Part shown: positions 1 to 10,569 of the stretch, piece by piece
Layout of the letters: each line of letters starts with the position of its first letter
Position numbering within the stretch: position 1 is the first letter of the stretch
From: Lytechinus variegatus
Lineage: Eukaryota; Echinodermata; Echinoidea; Temnopleuroida; Toxopneustidae
NCBI RefSeq assembly: GCF_018143015.1
Contig: NC_054753.1
Location: forward strand, 31,037,292-31,101,291
DNA length: 64,000 bases
Reading direction: 5' to 3'
Translations under genes and position numbers: made by a program
The notes under the pieces: model-generated
Seen by the model: only the letters and a program-made list of their open reading frames with translations
What the model was told of the DNA's origin: nothing
The model's database searches: none

Positions 1-20
1 TTCTTTCTTTCTTTTTTGTT

Positions 21-59
<39 letters not shown>

Positions 60-112
60 GTCTTTTCTCTCTTTTTCTTTCCTTCTTTGTATATTATCTT
101 TCTTCCAAGCCA
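1..112. repeat. TTTC / TC microsatellite
   Basis: Almost pure pyrimidine sequence made of TTTC and TC units. It runs off the left edge, so its full length is unknown. Confidence 0.9.
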
Positions 113-120
113 GTTGCGTA

Positions 121-775
121 CCGTGGGTCACGGCATTGGGGGGCACCAGCAAAGAAATCGAATCACCTAGTGAGCGCGCGAAGCGCGCTCAGTTGGTGGT
201 ATGCTGACCTAACAGAGACAGTTTAAGGACAGTGTCATTATAAACAGATATGTATGTCACTAATCACATAATGCGAGCGCAAAGCGCGAGCTGAAAATTT
301 TTGATATTCAGACCTAAAAAGGACATTTTCAAACGGAAATTTAAGGGCTATATTTTAGGAATCTATTAAGAGTATACGTACCTCACCATAGTAATCTAAT
401 GCGAGTGCCAAGCGCTTGCTGATTTTTATTTAGAATTATATGCATCCAAACACATAAAGCACTTATAGTCATTGTAATCATGATTAACATGCGCTTTAAT
501 ATTGCGAGCACGAAGCGCGAGCTGAAATTTTTGACCCCAAACATGGATATTTTAAGGACTATTTTTAAACAGAATCCACATATCTCACCATAGTCATCTA
601 TTGCCAGTGCCAGGCGCATGCTGGTTTCGTTAGATTTACACCTAAAGGCATACTTTTTGTAGGCATTGTAGTCATGATTATCATACGCATCTTACCAGTC
701 AAATATTCCGAGCGCGAAGCGCGAGCTGAAAAATTAGGATATTCACACCTAAAGAGGGGCATTCTTAGGCTTGTG
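121..775 (+). repeat. Interspersed repeat with GCGAGCGCGAAGCGCGAGC-type units
   Basis: It begins with a segment like 'gcgtaccgtgggtcacggca' plus a G run. About five degenerate units follow, each with a GC-rich motif close to GCGAGCGCGAAGCGCGAGC, then an AT-rich stretch containing phrases such as 'gacctaaaa' and 'ggacatttt'. The same layout recurs at 9263-10420, 13983-14710 and, inverted, at 19160-19330. No coding capacity is visible. Superfamily is unknown. Confidence 0.75.
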
Positions 776-804
776 CTAATGCTAATTCCACATGTTCAGG
801 GAGG

Positions 805-1075
805 AATTAATCGTTGTATCACTTGACAATGAGGAGAAAATTAGAATATTTCATGTGATAAAATAAAAAAGAAATAGTGAGTGGATGGCGTCATAGTCTC
901 ATTTTCATACAAACCAGGATGTGCAGATAACTGTTTTGTGAAATTTAGCGAATTTTTAAGACAGTGTCATAACAAATATTTGACATCCGATTTTGATGAA
1001 ATTTTCAGTGTTATGCTTGTTGAATTTTTCTCTTTTTATTCAAATAAACTTTTTGTTGGGATGGACTTATACAAA
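805..1075 (+). repeat. Foldback (palindromic) repeat family, right arm only
   Basis: This matches the right half of the complete foldback element at 5300-5893. Shared landmarks are a 'gacgtca'-like core, 'aactgttttg', 'atccgattttgat' and a terminal 'actttttg.cgggatgga'. Only one arm is present, so it is a truncated copy. Confidence 0.7.
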
Positions 1076-1197
1076 ACTTATTTGCCCCTCTGCAACCATA
1101 AAATGACATGGTTCTATCTTATTTAAATGGAAACTTGACTTCACCCTATTTATTGTAGAAATAACAGAAAAAATAATACGTTGGTGATGACTGGAGG

Positions 1198-1440
1198 TAC
1201 ACAGAAAAAACTGTGGTGTTAACCGGTGTACATAGAGGACCACACCAGTTATTTACACCGGTGTTAAATTGGTGGTGTTAGTTTTACACCTATAGGTGTT
1301 ATTACAACACCTATGGTTGTTACATTCACACTCTTTGGTGTTATGTTCAATCTCTAGGGTATTATTTTAACACCTCAGGGTGTGGTCCTCTATTAAGACT
1401 AATTGGTGTCAGTTTTAACACCACAGTTTTTACAGTGTAA
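1198..1440. repeat. MITE-like element with long terminal inverted repeats
   Basis: The left end (about 1203-1249) and right end (about 1378-1438) are inverted copies. 'ctgtggtgttaa' faces 'ttaacaccacag', and 'tagaggaccacacc' faces 'ggtgtggtcctcta'. The interior repeats GGTGTTA-type words. It is about 240 bp with no ORF. This looks like a non-autonomous DNA transposon of unassigned superfamily. Confidence 0.7.
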
Positions 1441-1732
1441 ATTCATAAAATGTTAAAAATCATTAGAATTTTTGACATCGTATGCAAGCGCATTCCCCAT
1501 ATCGTGGCTTGAAAATCAGTGAAAAGTCCATTTCTCAAAAAATTAATGAAAATACTCTTTATTATGTACTTTATATATCAACAGACAAGTCATTTCACAC
1601 AAGCTCCTGAAAGAAAATTCAATATTAGTCATCATGAACCATTATAAAATTTATATGCACTTCATATGATATGATTTATGAGACAGCAACTCAAATATGG
1701 ATTTTCAACAAAAAAACAATGATGCTCCTGGG
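1441..1732. other. AT-rich DNA without recognised feature
   Basis: No ORF, repeat copy or structure was recognised in this stretch. Confidence 0.5.
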
Positions 1733-1893
1733 GCCAGTTTCATAAAGATGTTCTTAAGTTTAGAACGACTTTAAGAACGAGTGGTGATTCTTTCTTGTGG
1801 TACATGATATTCACCATTAAATGTTCATTGGTGATTATTTAGCGCGTAAGAAAGGATCACCCGTCGTTCTTAAAGTCGGTCTTAATATAACTT
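1733..1893. repeat. Palindromic MITE (about 160 bp)
   Basis: The left arm 'gttcttaagtttagaacg..tttaagaacga' folds onto the right arm '..cgttcttaaagtcggtctta'. 'ccagtttcataaag' is partly matched by 'agctttata' at the far end. A central 'attcaccattaaatg' separates the arms. Almost the whole element is stem. Confidence 0.7.
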
Positions 1894-1914
1894 GGAACAG
1901 CTTTATAACACACT

Positions 1915-2056
1915 CACCTGCGTCCCGTTGCAGAAAGAGTTGCATTCAATCGAAACTCTAAAAATCATCCAATCAACAGCGCGCATTTGGGACTTGCGAT
2001 TGATTTTTTTTGGCTTGCGTTTAAACGTAATTAACTCTTTCTGCAACGGGCCCCTG
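1915..2056. repeat. Second short palindromic element
   Basis: 'cccgttgcagaaagagtt' on the left is inverted on the right as 'aactctttctgcaacggg'. The interior arms are less perfectly matched. It lies immediately beside the preceding palindrome. Confidence 0.7.
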
Positions 2057-2104
2057 GTATTTTTCCAAAAACAAACTTTCGTCAGGGTGAATTTCCCATC
2101 TTAG

Positions 2105-2290
2105 GGGTACTCCAGGATAAAATAATTTCTAAATAACTATAGAAAAATCAAACAAGAACATGCTTGAAATTATATCAAAATCTGATAACTGAAGTTATCG
2201 AATTCCTAAGTTTCGCAATATTCATGTGAAAAAAATACACGACACGCGGTCATGAATATGAAGGAGGTGTATGGGCTGATATTGATAACT
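2105..2290 (-). repeat. Foldback repeat family, left arm only
   Basis: It starts 'ggggtactccagg' and contains 'atcaaaatctgataac', 'cgaagt'-like words, 'gtcatgaatat' and 'gggctgat'. These are the mirror partners of the right-arm landmarks in the complete elements at 10570-11105 and 43790-44312. Confidence 0.6.
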
Positions 2291-2629
2291 ATATGTCCAA
2301 TCTTTCCCTTATTCTTTTACATGGTAAGTGTGTCTACCTTGTAGAAAAAAAAAGTTTCAGCAAAGATTATCTTACACAGTAAATTAGTAGCTCTGTTTTT
2401 TTTCGAGCAAATTAGTGGATGCACTTGGATGATTGATTTAGAGAAGTGCTCAGCATTATCGTTGATAACTACAATTGCTTTGGTGGTATTGTTCCCCATT
2501 GTTGTGTTGTGTCTCTGGTTATTATATTCTAGTATTATTCGGCGATTATCAAACAAACATTTTGTTTTGTTTTATTTTCTATGAATAGACCTAAAGAAGA
2601 ACGTATTTGATTCCTGGAACTAAGTGAAA

Positions 2630-4555
2630 ATGGCGTCTTCCAGGAAGTCCCGAAACTCCCGTGCCATTAACTTGGTATCAAGAATGGAAAAGACCCCGTC
2701 GATGAGCTTGAAAGATATCAAAAAGTTTGCTGCTTCCCACCCCAAAGACTTCGAAGTGAATGGTCGAAACAAGCACGGAAAGACTGCCTTGATGTTTGCT
2801 TGTGGAAGTCGTAACACCAAACTGGTTGCGTTCTTACTTGATCAGGGTGCAGATCCGAATTCTCAATGTGAATGTGGTAATTCACCAATGCATTTTGCCG
2901 TCTTTGATACCTGTTGTTGCAGTATCACTGAGTTTAAACGTGCTTATTCTCTAGTTCCTGGTACAATAGAAAGGAAGGTAGAGATTCTCAGACTACTTAT
3001 CGACCATGGAGCAACTCAAATGTGTAACTCCAAAGGTTTGGATCCGTGTTGTCTGGCAGCAATGTGCAAGCAGTCAGACTTGGTGAACTTTTTTCTCCAG
3101 AGGAATACAAGGTATATGCAGCTGTCTGATGAAGAACAGATACGAGCTCTAGAGATACTCGGGGTGACCGTTATTTTAGCTGAAGATTATCCCCTTGATG
3201 GAGACGTTGAAAGTGCGTACACGTATTTCTCTAGAGCTAAATCTATTCGCAAGAAAATATCCAGTGCGTCTTCTGAGGAAAGAAGAAAATCCATCTTCTC
3301 AAATGGCTTTTCCATTTTTTCTGGAATGGAAGTTGATTTTGAAGAATGGAAGAGTAGTCAGTTTGACAAGTGGGATAAAATTACCCAAGCATTCTTGATA
3401 GCAGAAAGGACTCTACCAGAGGACATTTTAATGGACTACTTCGTGCCGAAACTTCTTTTGCACGCCCGAAGTGGTGTATTTCATTATCGCAGGGACATCG
3501 AGATGAAAGCACTTCAGATCTTCAAGGATGCAGTTCAATTGGAACAACAATCAAAGCTCAAGCTTGGTTCAGTGATAGGGTGTATCCTTGAAGGCTTGCG
3601 AGGAGTAAATGTGAGATTTTGGAAAAATTGTGACGTGAAGGAGTGTATTTCAATTATGAACTCTTGCTTGCCAATATTTGAAAGCGCTCCAAGACGCATT
3701 GTAAGAAAGACACAAGAAGAACTGTTAAAGTGTCTTGGTTTGGACTTGATATTGATCGCGTTGTCCAGCTGCCCCGAATCAACAGAGACATTTGAATTGT
3801 TACTGACGTTTGCAGAACAATTTGTGAAAACCATCAGAAAGAAATGTGAAGGACGTAATGTCACCTCTGTCAGCCATGATGTCATCGTACGATGTCGGAA
3901 TTACTTACAATACAGAAGAGTACGTGTGAATGACACAAAGTTAAATCGTTTGAAACGATTGATTTCAAGGTTAGTACAGTGTGAAGATGCTACCCATCAG
4001 AATATTGACAGGAATACAATGCTTCATTCCTTGATGAAAATGCACCAGAGTGTACATCCGCAGTTTCTGAAAGATGTGGCATTGGTTCTCATTCGGAATG
4101 GATGCGATCCAAAGAAGAGAAACAATCGCCATAAAACATTAGAAGAGATGATTGATTATTTGCCGAACACATTGACATCAGACTTCAAAGATCTCAAGGA
4201 GATAATTACGTCTCAGAGTCATTCGGTCTTACCTCTCGAGGAAATCGCCGCAAGGACCATTCTCCGTCATCACATCACCCATGAGGGCGTCCTACCTAAG
4301 AATCTTTCTCGCATCGTAACTGGAGATCTTTGGCCACCAGACAGCTCTAAGTCGGACTTGGAAGGCGACAGAGAGAGAAATCAAGATGGTGATCTGGACT
4401 CGGATTATGATATTGATCTGGAATGCGAACCAGAAAGCGATTCAGAGTATGATTCAGACATGTATTTTGATTCAGACTCAGATTCAGACCTCTTTTTTCA
4501 TTCTATGGGCCGATGTTATTGTTATGAGGGAAGTTCTTCTGAATTTTATGATTGA
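2630..4555 (+). CDS. FEM1-like ankyrin-repeat protein, single coding exon, acidic C-terminal tail
   Basis: This predicts 641 residues. I chose the ATG at 2630, in the good context AAAATGG; the frame is open two codons further, but without another ATG. Ankyrin repeats lie at about 45-75 (GKTALMFACGSRNTKL), 80-130 and 131-160. A FEM1-type helical segment follows (EEQIRALEILGVTVILAEDY, near 169-188), resembling the INALELLGA region of FEM1 proteins. A degenerate ankyrin near 455-510 (RNTMLHSLMKMHQ) precedes LEEIAARTILRHHITHEGVL (about 536-555), which aligns with the conserved FEM1 C-terminus used to bind Elongin C. FEM1 proteins are substrate receptors of CUL2 ubiquitin ligases that read C-terminal degrons. 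Oddities are the few N-terminal ankyrins (vertebrate FEM1 has about seven), the absence of introns, and a roughly 77-residue Asp/Ser/Glu-rich tail after the usual end. An upstream 'tctatgaatag' could be a 5' UTR splice acceptor. Family assignment is fairly firm; the function is inferred. Confidence 0.85.
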   Translation: MASSRKSRNSRAINLVSRMEKTPSMSLKDIKKFAASHPKDFEVNGRNKHGKTALMFACGSRNTKLVAFLLDQGADPNSQCECGNSPMHFAVFDTCCCSITEFKRAYSLVPGTIERKVEILRLLIDHGATQMCNSKGLDPCCLAAMCKQSDLVNFFLQRNTRYMQLSDEEQIRALEILGVTVILAEDYPLDGDVESAYTYFSRAKSIRKKISSASSEERRKSIFSNGFSIFSGMEVDFEEWKSSQFDKWDKITQAFLIAERTLPEDILMDYFVPKLLLHARSGVFHYRRDIEMKALQIFKDAVQLEQQSKLKLGSVIGCILEGLRGVNVRFWKNCDVKECISIMNSCLPIFESAPRRIVRKTQEELLKCLGLDLILIALSSCPESTETFELLLTFAEQFVKTIRKKCEGRNVTSVSHDVIVRCRNYLQYRRVRVNDTKLNRLKRLISRLVQCEDATHQNIDRNTMLHSLMKMHQSVHPQFLKDVALVLIRNGCDPKKRNNRHKTLEEMIDYLPNTLTSDFKDLKEIITSQSHSVLPLEEIAARTILRHHITHEGVLPKNLSRIVTGDLWPPDSSKSDLEGDRERNQDGDLDSDYDIDLECEPESDSEYDSDMYFDSDSDSDLFFHSMGRCYCYEGSSSEFYD

Positions 4556-5160
4556 GACTCATAGTCATCTGATGCTTCTTCTCCGTTTATATTTCTAGAG
4601 GCCAACAATGATAACAAAATGAACAGACGATCAAAAACAAAAGAGTAGCTTCATTCTGTGAGAGCGGGAATTAGGAGACATCATAACACCAGAGCAGAAC
4701 TAGACGATTGTGACGCTTGTAAGGTCCTATATAAGAATTCTTGAATGCTAATCTAATGTTCACTTTTTATGGTCAAGGATCGTTTGAATTCTTGTGTTTA
4801 TTCAACGCCCATAACTTTAATAATTGGCGTCGGGTTGTTGTTTCGACCGGGTCTCTATAATTCCTAGACCCTACTGTGATATATTCGTATTATTATTATA
4901 TTTTTGTCTGTTATTGCATTAAAAAAAATCATTTCATACTTGGTTTTTCATTCTAAATTATATTTTATTTTATTATATTTATTGCTTTTTATTGGGGGGG
5001 GGGGATTAGTAATTGGTAGCACAGTACATCATACAGTAGTCGATATTAGTAAAAAAAATCAAGGGGTTTTGGTCCAGGAATCCAGTGTTATGTTAATGTA
5101 CGCTGTAGTGATTGAGAGGCCTCTGTTTTAGCAAGCACAGTAATAATATTTTATGAATTT
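4556..5160 (+). other. 3' flank / probable 3' UTR of the FEM1-like gene
   Basis: AT-rich sequence without a supported ORF. An ATTAAA at about 4917 is a candidate polyadenylation signal. A run of about 11 G lies near 4994-5004. Confidence 0.4.
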
Positions 5161-5299
5161 TAGAACAAATAATTATGACAGAGCTATTCGTATTTGACGT
5201 CACAAAATGAAAACAAAATCAATAACTATTATTCTTCAACGGATTTTCAACAAAATCAGTTTATTCCCCCCCTCCCGGTCGACATCAGAATGAACTGAC

Positions 5300-5893
5300 T
5301 GAAAAGTCAAGTATACCCCAGAACAATGTTGATTTGAATAAACAGAGAAGAGAAACATCAACAAGCACAATGCTGAAAATTCCATCAAAATCGGATGTAT
5401 AATAAAGAAAGTTATGACATTTTATAATCATGTTTTTTTTTTCACATAACAGTTAAATGCACGACTCAGTGACACTCTAATGAGAAAGTCTATGATGTCA
5501 CCCACCCACTATTTCTTTCATTTTTCATGGTTTGAATTATACAATATTTCAATATTAACAGATTTTATATTAAGGACCTACTTGACTGAAGCATAAATCA
5601 ATGGTATTACCATGTGTTCAGCTAGGAATATAAAACCCTTGTTTCATACAAGACAATGAGGAAAAAACTATAATATTTTCTATTTCATATAATAAAATAC
5701 AAGATAAAGTAGTGAGTGGGTGACGTCACCAATCCCCTCATTTGCATACCGACCAGGATGTGAATATAACTGTTTTGCGAAATTAAGCGAAACTTAAAAT
5801 TATCAGAGAGTTCTTATTTTACATCCGATTTTGATTTTGTTGTGATTTTCTCTTTATATTAAAATCAACTTTTTGACGGGATGGACTTGTCCT
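5300..5893. repeat. Foldback element, both arms present
   Basis: The left arm holds 'tgaaaattccatcaaaatcg', 'acagttaaatgcacgac' and 'tgatgtcacccacccacta'. The right arm carries the reverse-complement landmarks 'tagtgagtgggtgacgtcac', 'tataactgttttgcg' and 'acatccgattttgat'. A central spacer of roughly 100 bp separates the arms. No transposase ORF is present. Confidence 0.75.
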
Positions 5894-6168
5894 TTCTTTT
5901 TTTTATTGAGGTATCTTTATTTAATACATTTTTAAATCCCTTTCTCGCATAATATCGTAATATTGAGATCATGTGTTTTATATTGAAGGTGAAGAGATGA
6001 AATTCATCCAGTGTGTGAATATCACAAAAGGGTTTTATTTTATCTTGTTTTGTTATGTGGTGTGTTTCACGGCACCCATTGCTTGTTATTTTTCTGTATT
6101 TCTCGTTTTTTGTCTCTTCCTGTATATCTCTGTATATAAATTGTAAATTGTTATTAGTTTGTAATCTG

Positions 6169-6368
6169 CAGCCCGTAGCCGGGAGGGGGAGGGGGGGGTT
6201 GTTCGATCGAACCCCCTATATTTTCAAGAGCAAGAAAAAATAGGGGAGGAAAACAATTTTTATAGGGCAAAATAGCCAAACGATTTTGACTTTTTTTTTT
6301 TTGCTTGACAATTTAAACGCAAATTCGCACCCCGAACCCCCTAAATGAAGTTCTTGGCTACGGGGCTG
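6169..6368. repeat. Small element with CAGCCCGTAGCC termini
   Basis: It starts 'cagcccgtagcc' and ends 'ggctacggggctg', an imperfect 12-13 bp terminal inverted repeat. G/C runs (GGGGGG / CGAACCCCC) lie just inside both ends. It is a non-autonomous element about 200 bp long. Confidence 0.6.
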
Positions 6369-7305
6369 ACCTGTATGATAACCAGTTAACCACGTATTTG
6401 TATCACTTCATGTTGGATAGCTCGTTCGTAACTTTATTAACCTTTTTCTAATTATCGTATCCAGTATAATTATCAAGATAAGAGGAGAGGGCACATTAAA
6501 TGAAACTCTTTTAGAAAGAAAGAAAGACATGGCCATTATTTTGTGGGTTATTTTAACGAATTCCTTATATTAAAGCAGATGATTCAAGACAATTCGGATG
6601 TAGCAAAGGTGGTTGACAGTTTATAATTTATGTCGCCATAATAAGTAATAAGTTTTTTTTTAATCTGATTTATTTAACCTTTGACAGTTGCACTCCCGGG
6701 GTGGCATCCCCTAGTTTCCCCCACATTGCCCCCCCCCCAGAAATAAAAAAAATTATATGGGTAGTGGTGTAGTAAGCCGAGAGAAGTAAAGGGCAAGATT
6801 TCTAAAAAGATGCGAGCAAAATGTTGACTTTGTTGATAAAAAAACTTATTTCATTAATGATAGATTTTGACATGATTATAGTAAGAAAATGGGACAATAT
6901 TTCATCCCTTTTATATTCCTTTATTATATTTTCTTTTTCCTTGGTTGTGATTATTTTTCCGGGGGGGTTCGTGGCCCCAAGCCCTCCATCTTTATCCCAG
7001 TGCTTGCCCAACCATTTTCTTTGTCCTGCACTTGCCCCCCCCCCCCCACACACACACACTTTAAAAAAATGGTGCCGCCACTGATCATTGAAACTCTCAA
7101 AACTCGTGTATATTCATTGCTGTTATCTACACATTTCTTTGATGGCCGTCCCAGAAATATTCAAAGGGATCGAAAATCCGTAAAATATATACTCAAAAAT
7201 TCGAGCAAGCAGACGAAGCAATTGTGAAGACACTTTCTTTTTTTAATTTTTGAACTGAAACTAGAGGATCTAGTACAGGGTTTGGACTAATTTGGTCGTA
7301 AAATC
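6369..7305. other. No gene recognised; C/G homopolymer-rich
   Basis: It contains C runs near 6731 and 7035 followed by a short (CA)n, and a G run near 6961. Open frames here are short and low in complexity. Repeat-derived DNA is likely, but no family was recognised. Confidence 0.4.
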
Positions 7306-7309
7306 AGAG

Positions 7310-7992
7310 TAGGACCGGGGGGGCACTTACATTGACGAGTGGATACCATGCGCGACCAAAAAACACGTAAAAAGGGTTTCTTTTTTCATGATAGGGCACG
7401 TTACGTACGTAACGTGATAAGGGTGTCAAAAACACACAAATATTGAAAAAGGGTATCTATTTCGCTCGGAAATATTTACGTGTTTAGGGCCAAATATGCG
7501 GGGATGATGAAACAAGATCCAAAATGTTTTATAAAGGATGTCCTTCTTGCCCCAACACTACGTGTTTAGAGTCCGATTTGCGCAAGATGTGGAAGGTGGG
7601 GCCGTACTAAACCAAATTGGTGTCTAAAGGTAAAACCGACGACTGACAGACGCGTGACATATCAATAAAATATCTCTGTACTTGTTTAGGGGTTCATTTC
7701 AGGGAATACTTGCTAAAGTATCGTTTTGTTTCCAATACTTGTTAAGGGGTGCATTTTTAGAATATGGAAAATACATCGCTATACTTGTTTAGGGGCTCAG
7801 GTCTGGGAATACTTGCCTATAGTAATTTGTTTCCAATACTTGTTAAGGGTAGGGTTTCATACGCCAATACTTGTTAAGGGGTGCATTTTCAGAATATGGA
7901 AATACGTATTTAGGGTGCTTTTCAAGACCCCGTGGTCGTGCATGGTATCCACTCGTCAATGGAAGTGCCCGCCCCCCCCCCCCCCCGGGAGT
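7310..7992. repeat. MITE with about 45-bp terminal inverted repeats
   Basis: The left end 'ggggggcacttacattgac' followed by 'gagtggataccatgcgcgac' is inverted at the right end as 'ggtcgtgcatggtatccact' plus 'cgtcaatggaagtgcccg'. The interior carries several degenerate copies of an 'atacttgtttaggggtgcat' motif, so the element has internal tandem structure. No transposase is visible. Confidence 0.8.
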
Positions 7993-8310
7993 AGGACCAG
8001 AGTAGCCGCATTATTTCGGTGCTGCAATTATCCGCATAATAGCAGCATCGGGACCAGATGTTGACTTTATGAACGTATTTCCAAAGTAATGCGGATAATT
8101 GCCATGGTGCGGTCACAAGGTCATCCTTTTCCAACGCAACCCCATCAGAGGGGGCGTGTGCAGTTGCCATGACAATTATCCGCCTTTTTCAGGTCGGGCG
8201 TTCGTAACAAATAGTGCGGATTATTTTCGGAGTTTGTAAATGCAATTTTTATTGAATTATCCGCATTACTCTTGGGCGGATAATTGGAGGATGGGTTTAT
8301 GAAAGGGGTA
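7993..8310. repeat. Repeat with recurring ATAATGCGGATAATT-type words
   Basis: 'taatgcggataattg', 'aattatccgcat', 'attatccgcctttttcagg' and 'gggcggataattg' recur in both orientations, giving an imperfect palindromic layout. No ORF of interest was found. Confidence 0.5.
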
Positions 8311-9054
8311 TTAGTGAGATCGACCATTGTTTCTTTTTAATAAAAATGCAAGATAACTTTATAAACCTATTTCTTCAAGCATGAAAAATGTTTTCCTTAA
8401 GGCCATTTTTATTTGTGTCATATTATGTCACTCTACGATTAAATTTATTAAATACCACGTATTTCTAATGTTACCATCCCGAGTCGCTCGTTTTATTTTT
8501 CTTCAACTATTTTCCATACGACTAGTCTTTGCTTTTAATGCAGCATATGTTTTTTTTTTCAAATCCTTAATTTTTTTTCTTCATGAAATTAGGTTTGGTG
8601 GGTATTCATCCCTAATCTCTCCTCCTCGCTTGCCCCCCCCCCCCCTTCCCAACCCGGACCACGGTTGAGATTATTTGTTGGTATTTACTATCATAGCGAC
8701 TGAGCGAGAAAAATCATCAAATTTTGAGAGTGAATAGTGAAAATTATATTACGTCTTACTGCATAATTATTATCTGGGGTATGGGGCGGGGGCTGGGAGG
8801 CAAAGCAGGGTCCGCGGAACAGTTTTAAAAGTGTGTGGGGGTAAACTGACCATGCAACAAAATAATAACGATCGAATGTTGTGACCCAGGATGAAACTTT
8901 TCGTTGTGAAACCTCATAGCACTTTCTTATATGAACTGACCTATGAATGTACATGTATACCTACAGCATCGTTTAATTCCTGAATGGGATACTCCACAAC
9001 ATACAGATCTATCTATGGCGATACAGGATCGACGCTTCTTATCTGTTTGGAGCG
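8311..9054. other. No gene recognised
   Basis: AT-rich, with a C run near 8634-8645 and a G-rich stretch near 8780-8840. No supported coding region or repeat family was found. Confidence 0.4.
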
Positions 9055-9057
9055 ATC

Positions 9058-9200
9058 TGGGGAGCGTTTCATGAAAGGACTTGTCGGACGTTTTATCCGA
9101 CAGTTACTATGTAGTAACAATGCTTCTCAACCAATCAGAAACCAGGAAAGTTGTCAGATCTGACAATTTGTCGGACGAAAATATTGATGAAACACCCCCC
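9058..9200. repeat. Palindromic MITE built on TTGTCGGA/TCCGACA
   Basis: 'gcgtttcatgaaaggac' on the left pairs with 'atattgatgaaac' on the right. Inside are 'cttgtcggacg', 'tatccgacag', 'tcagatctgac' and 'tttgtcggac'. A second copy lies at 26938-27100. It ends in a C run of about 17. Confidence 0.7.
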
Positions 9201-9262
9201 CCCCCCCCCCCCCGATCACTCCAAACAGATAAGAAGCGTCGATCCTTGGGGATGGGGGGGCA

Positions 9263-10420
9263 ATGGCGTAGCTAAGATTTTTTTCCCGGGGGGCACTTGG
9301 GGGTCCTTGTTTTTTTTCAGGGGGAGCACCGGCTATTTTTCCGGTGTGTGTGTGTATGTGTCACAAGGGCGGATCCGACTTTGGCCAATAGGGGACGGGG
9401 CCCGAAATTATCTTCACCTATATTTTCCCCGATCAGTCACTTCTTAGTTTTATTCTTATGAAACAACATAAACATAAAATAATCTCATAAGCCTTATGAA
9501 AGGTGCGAGCGCGAGCGATTTTTTTTACTTTCATGTATTTTTCCTGAACAAGATTCGTATGTAACAAGATGGTTACTGCGAACGCCAATATATTTCAATA
9601 ATGCGAGCTCGAAGCGCGAGCAATTTTTTTGACATTCCGACCTAAAAATTGGCCATTCCAATTTTTGTATTAATAAATGGGATAGGTATGTAACTAAACA
9701 ATTGATGCGAGCGCGAGAGGAAGAAAATTGAGATTTTAGACCTAAAAGCGGGACACTCTATTCATATTTTGTAAACCATAACTAGGATATAGTCAATTGG
9801 GTATCATTAATAATACGATCGTGAAGCGTGAGCAGACAATTATTGATATTCTGATGTGAAACTGGATAATTTAAGTACATTTTAAATAAAGAACGTGCAG
9901 GCTATCGCGCATGTTTTAGATTTAGACCTAGAATCTGGGCATTCTGAATACATTTGTTTCATGGAACATTATGGAATACACGTAGACAATATGAACTTGG
10001 CAAATCAAACAATGTGACCACGCAACGTGAGCTTAAAATGCTGATATGTAGACCATAAAACGGACATTTTACAGAGCACTTAAATTTGTAAATGAAAAAA
10101 ATAATGAAAGCTCGATGTCCGAGCTAAAATATGTTTTGTATTATGACTTCAAAACTCCATATCAGCCTATTGAGCAAGATATGAATCTCATCGAACATGC
10201 AATTCTGGCGCGAAGCGCAAGCAAAAAATTTATATAGTAACATGAAAGATCTTTGGGGTTTTTTTTGCAAGTCTTCCCCTCACAATATTTCATTCACTCG
10301 TCTTCCTCCTCTTATTTTCATCTTATTTTTTTCTTCTTCTGTCTTTCTTATTCTTTTCCTTTTTTCTTTTTTTTTGCTCTGCCAATTTTTTTTCAGGGGG
10401 GCACCTGGGGAAGACGATCA
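9263..10420 (+). repeat. GCGAGCG-motif interspersed repeat, longer copy
   Basis: It starts 'atggcgtagctaag' with G runs. At least six degenerate units follow (for example 'gcgagctcgaagcgcgagc' near 9602 and 'ggcgcgaagcgcaagc' near 10206), separated by AT-rich stretches with 'gacctaaaa' words. It closes with 'caggggggcacctgggg', which resembles the G-rich start. It is the same family as at 121 and 13983. Confidence 0.7.
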
Positions 10421-10569
10421 CCCTCATTTTTTGTAAGTATTCTTAATATTGCTTCTTCCATAAACTGACTTCATAAATTTCATAACGTCATAAATAATAC
10501 ATCAAGGTACCAGTAAAAAAACTAATTCATAAACATATACATGACTTCATAAATTGATCCATTAATTTT

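Noticed and set aside
7726-8064. 112-residue plus-strand frame with Pro run
   Set aside because: It lies inside the MITE at 7310-7992 and its C run, so it is a repeat-derived open frame.
9151-9447. Gly/Pro-rich frames near 9.2 kb
   Set aside because: They are generated by C and G homopolymer runs at element ends.
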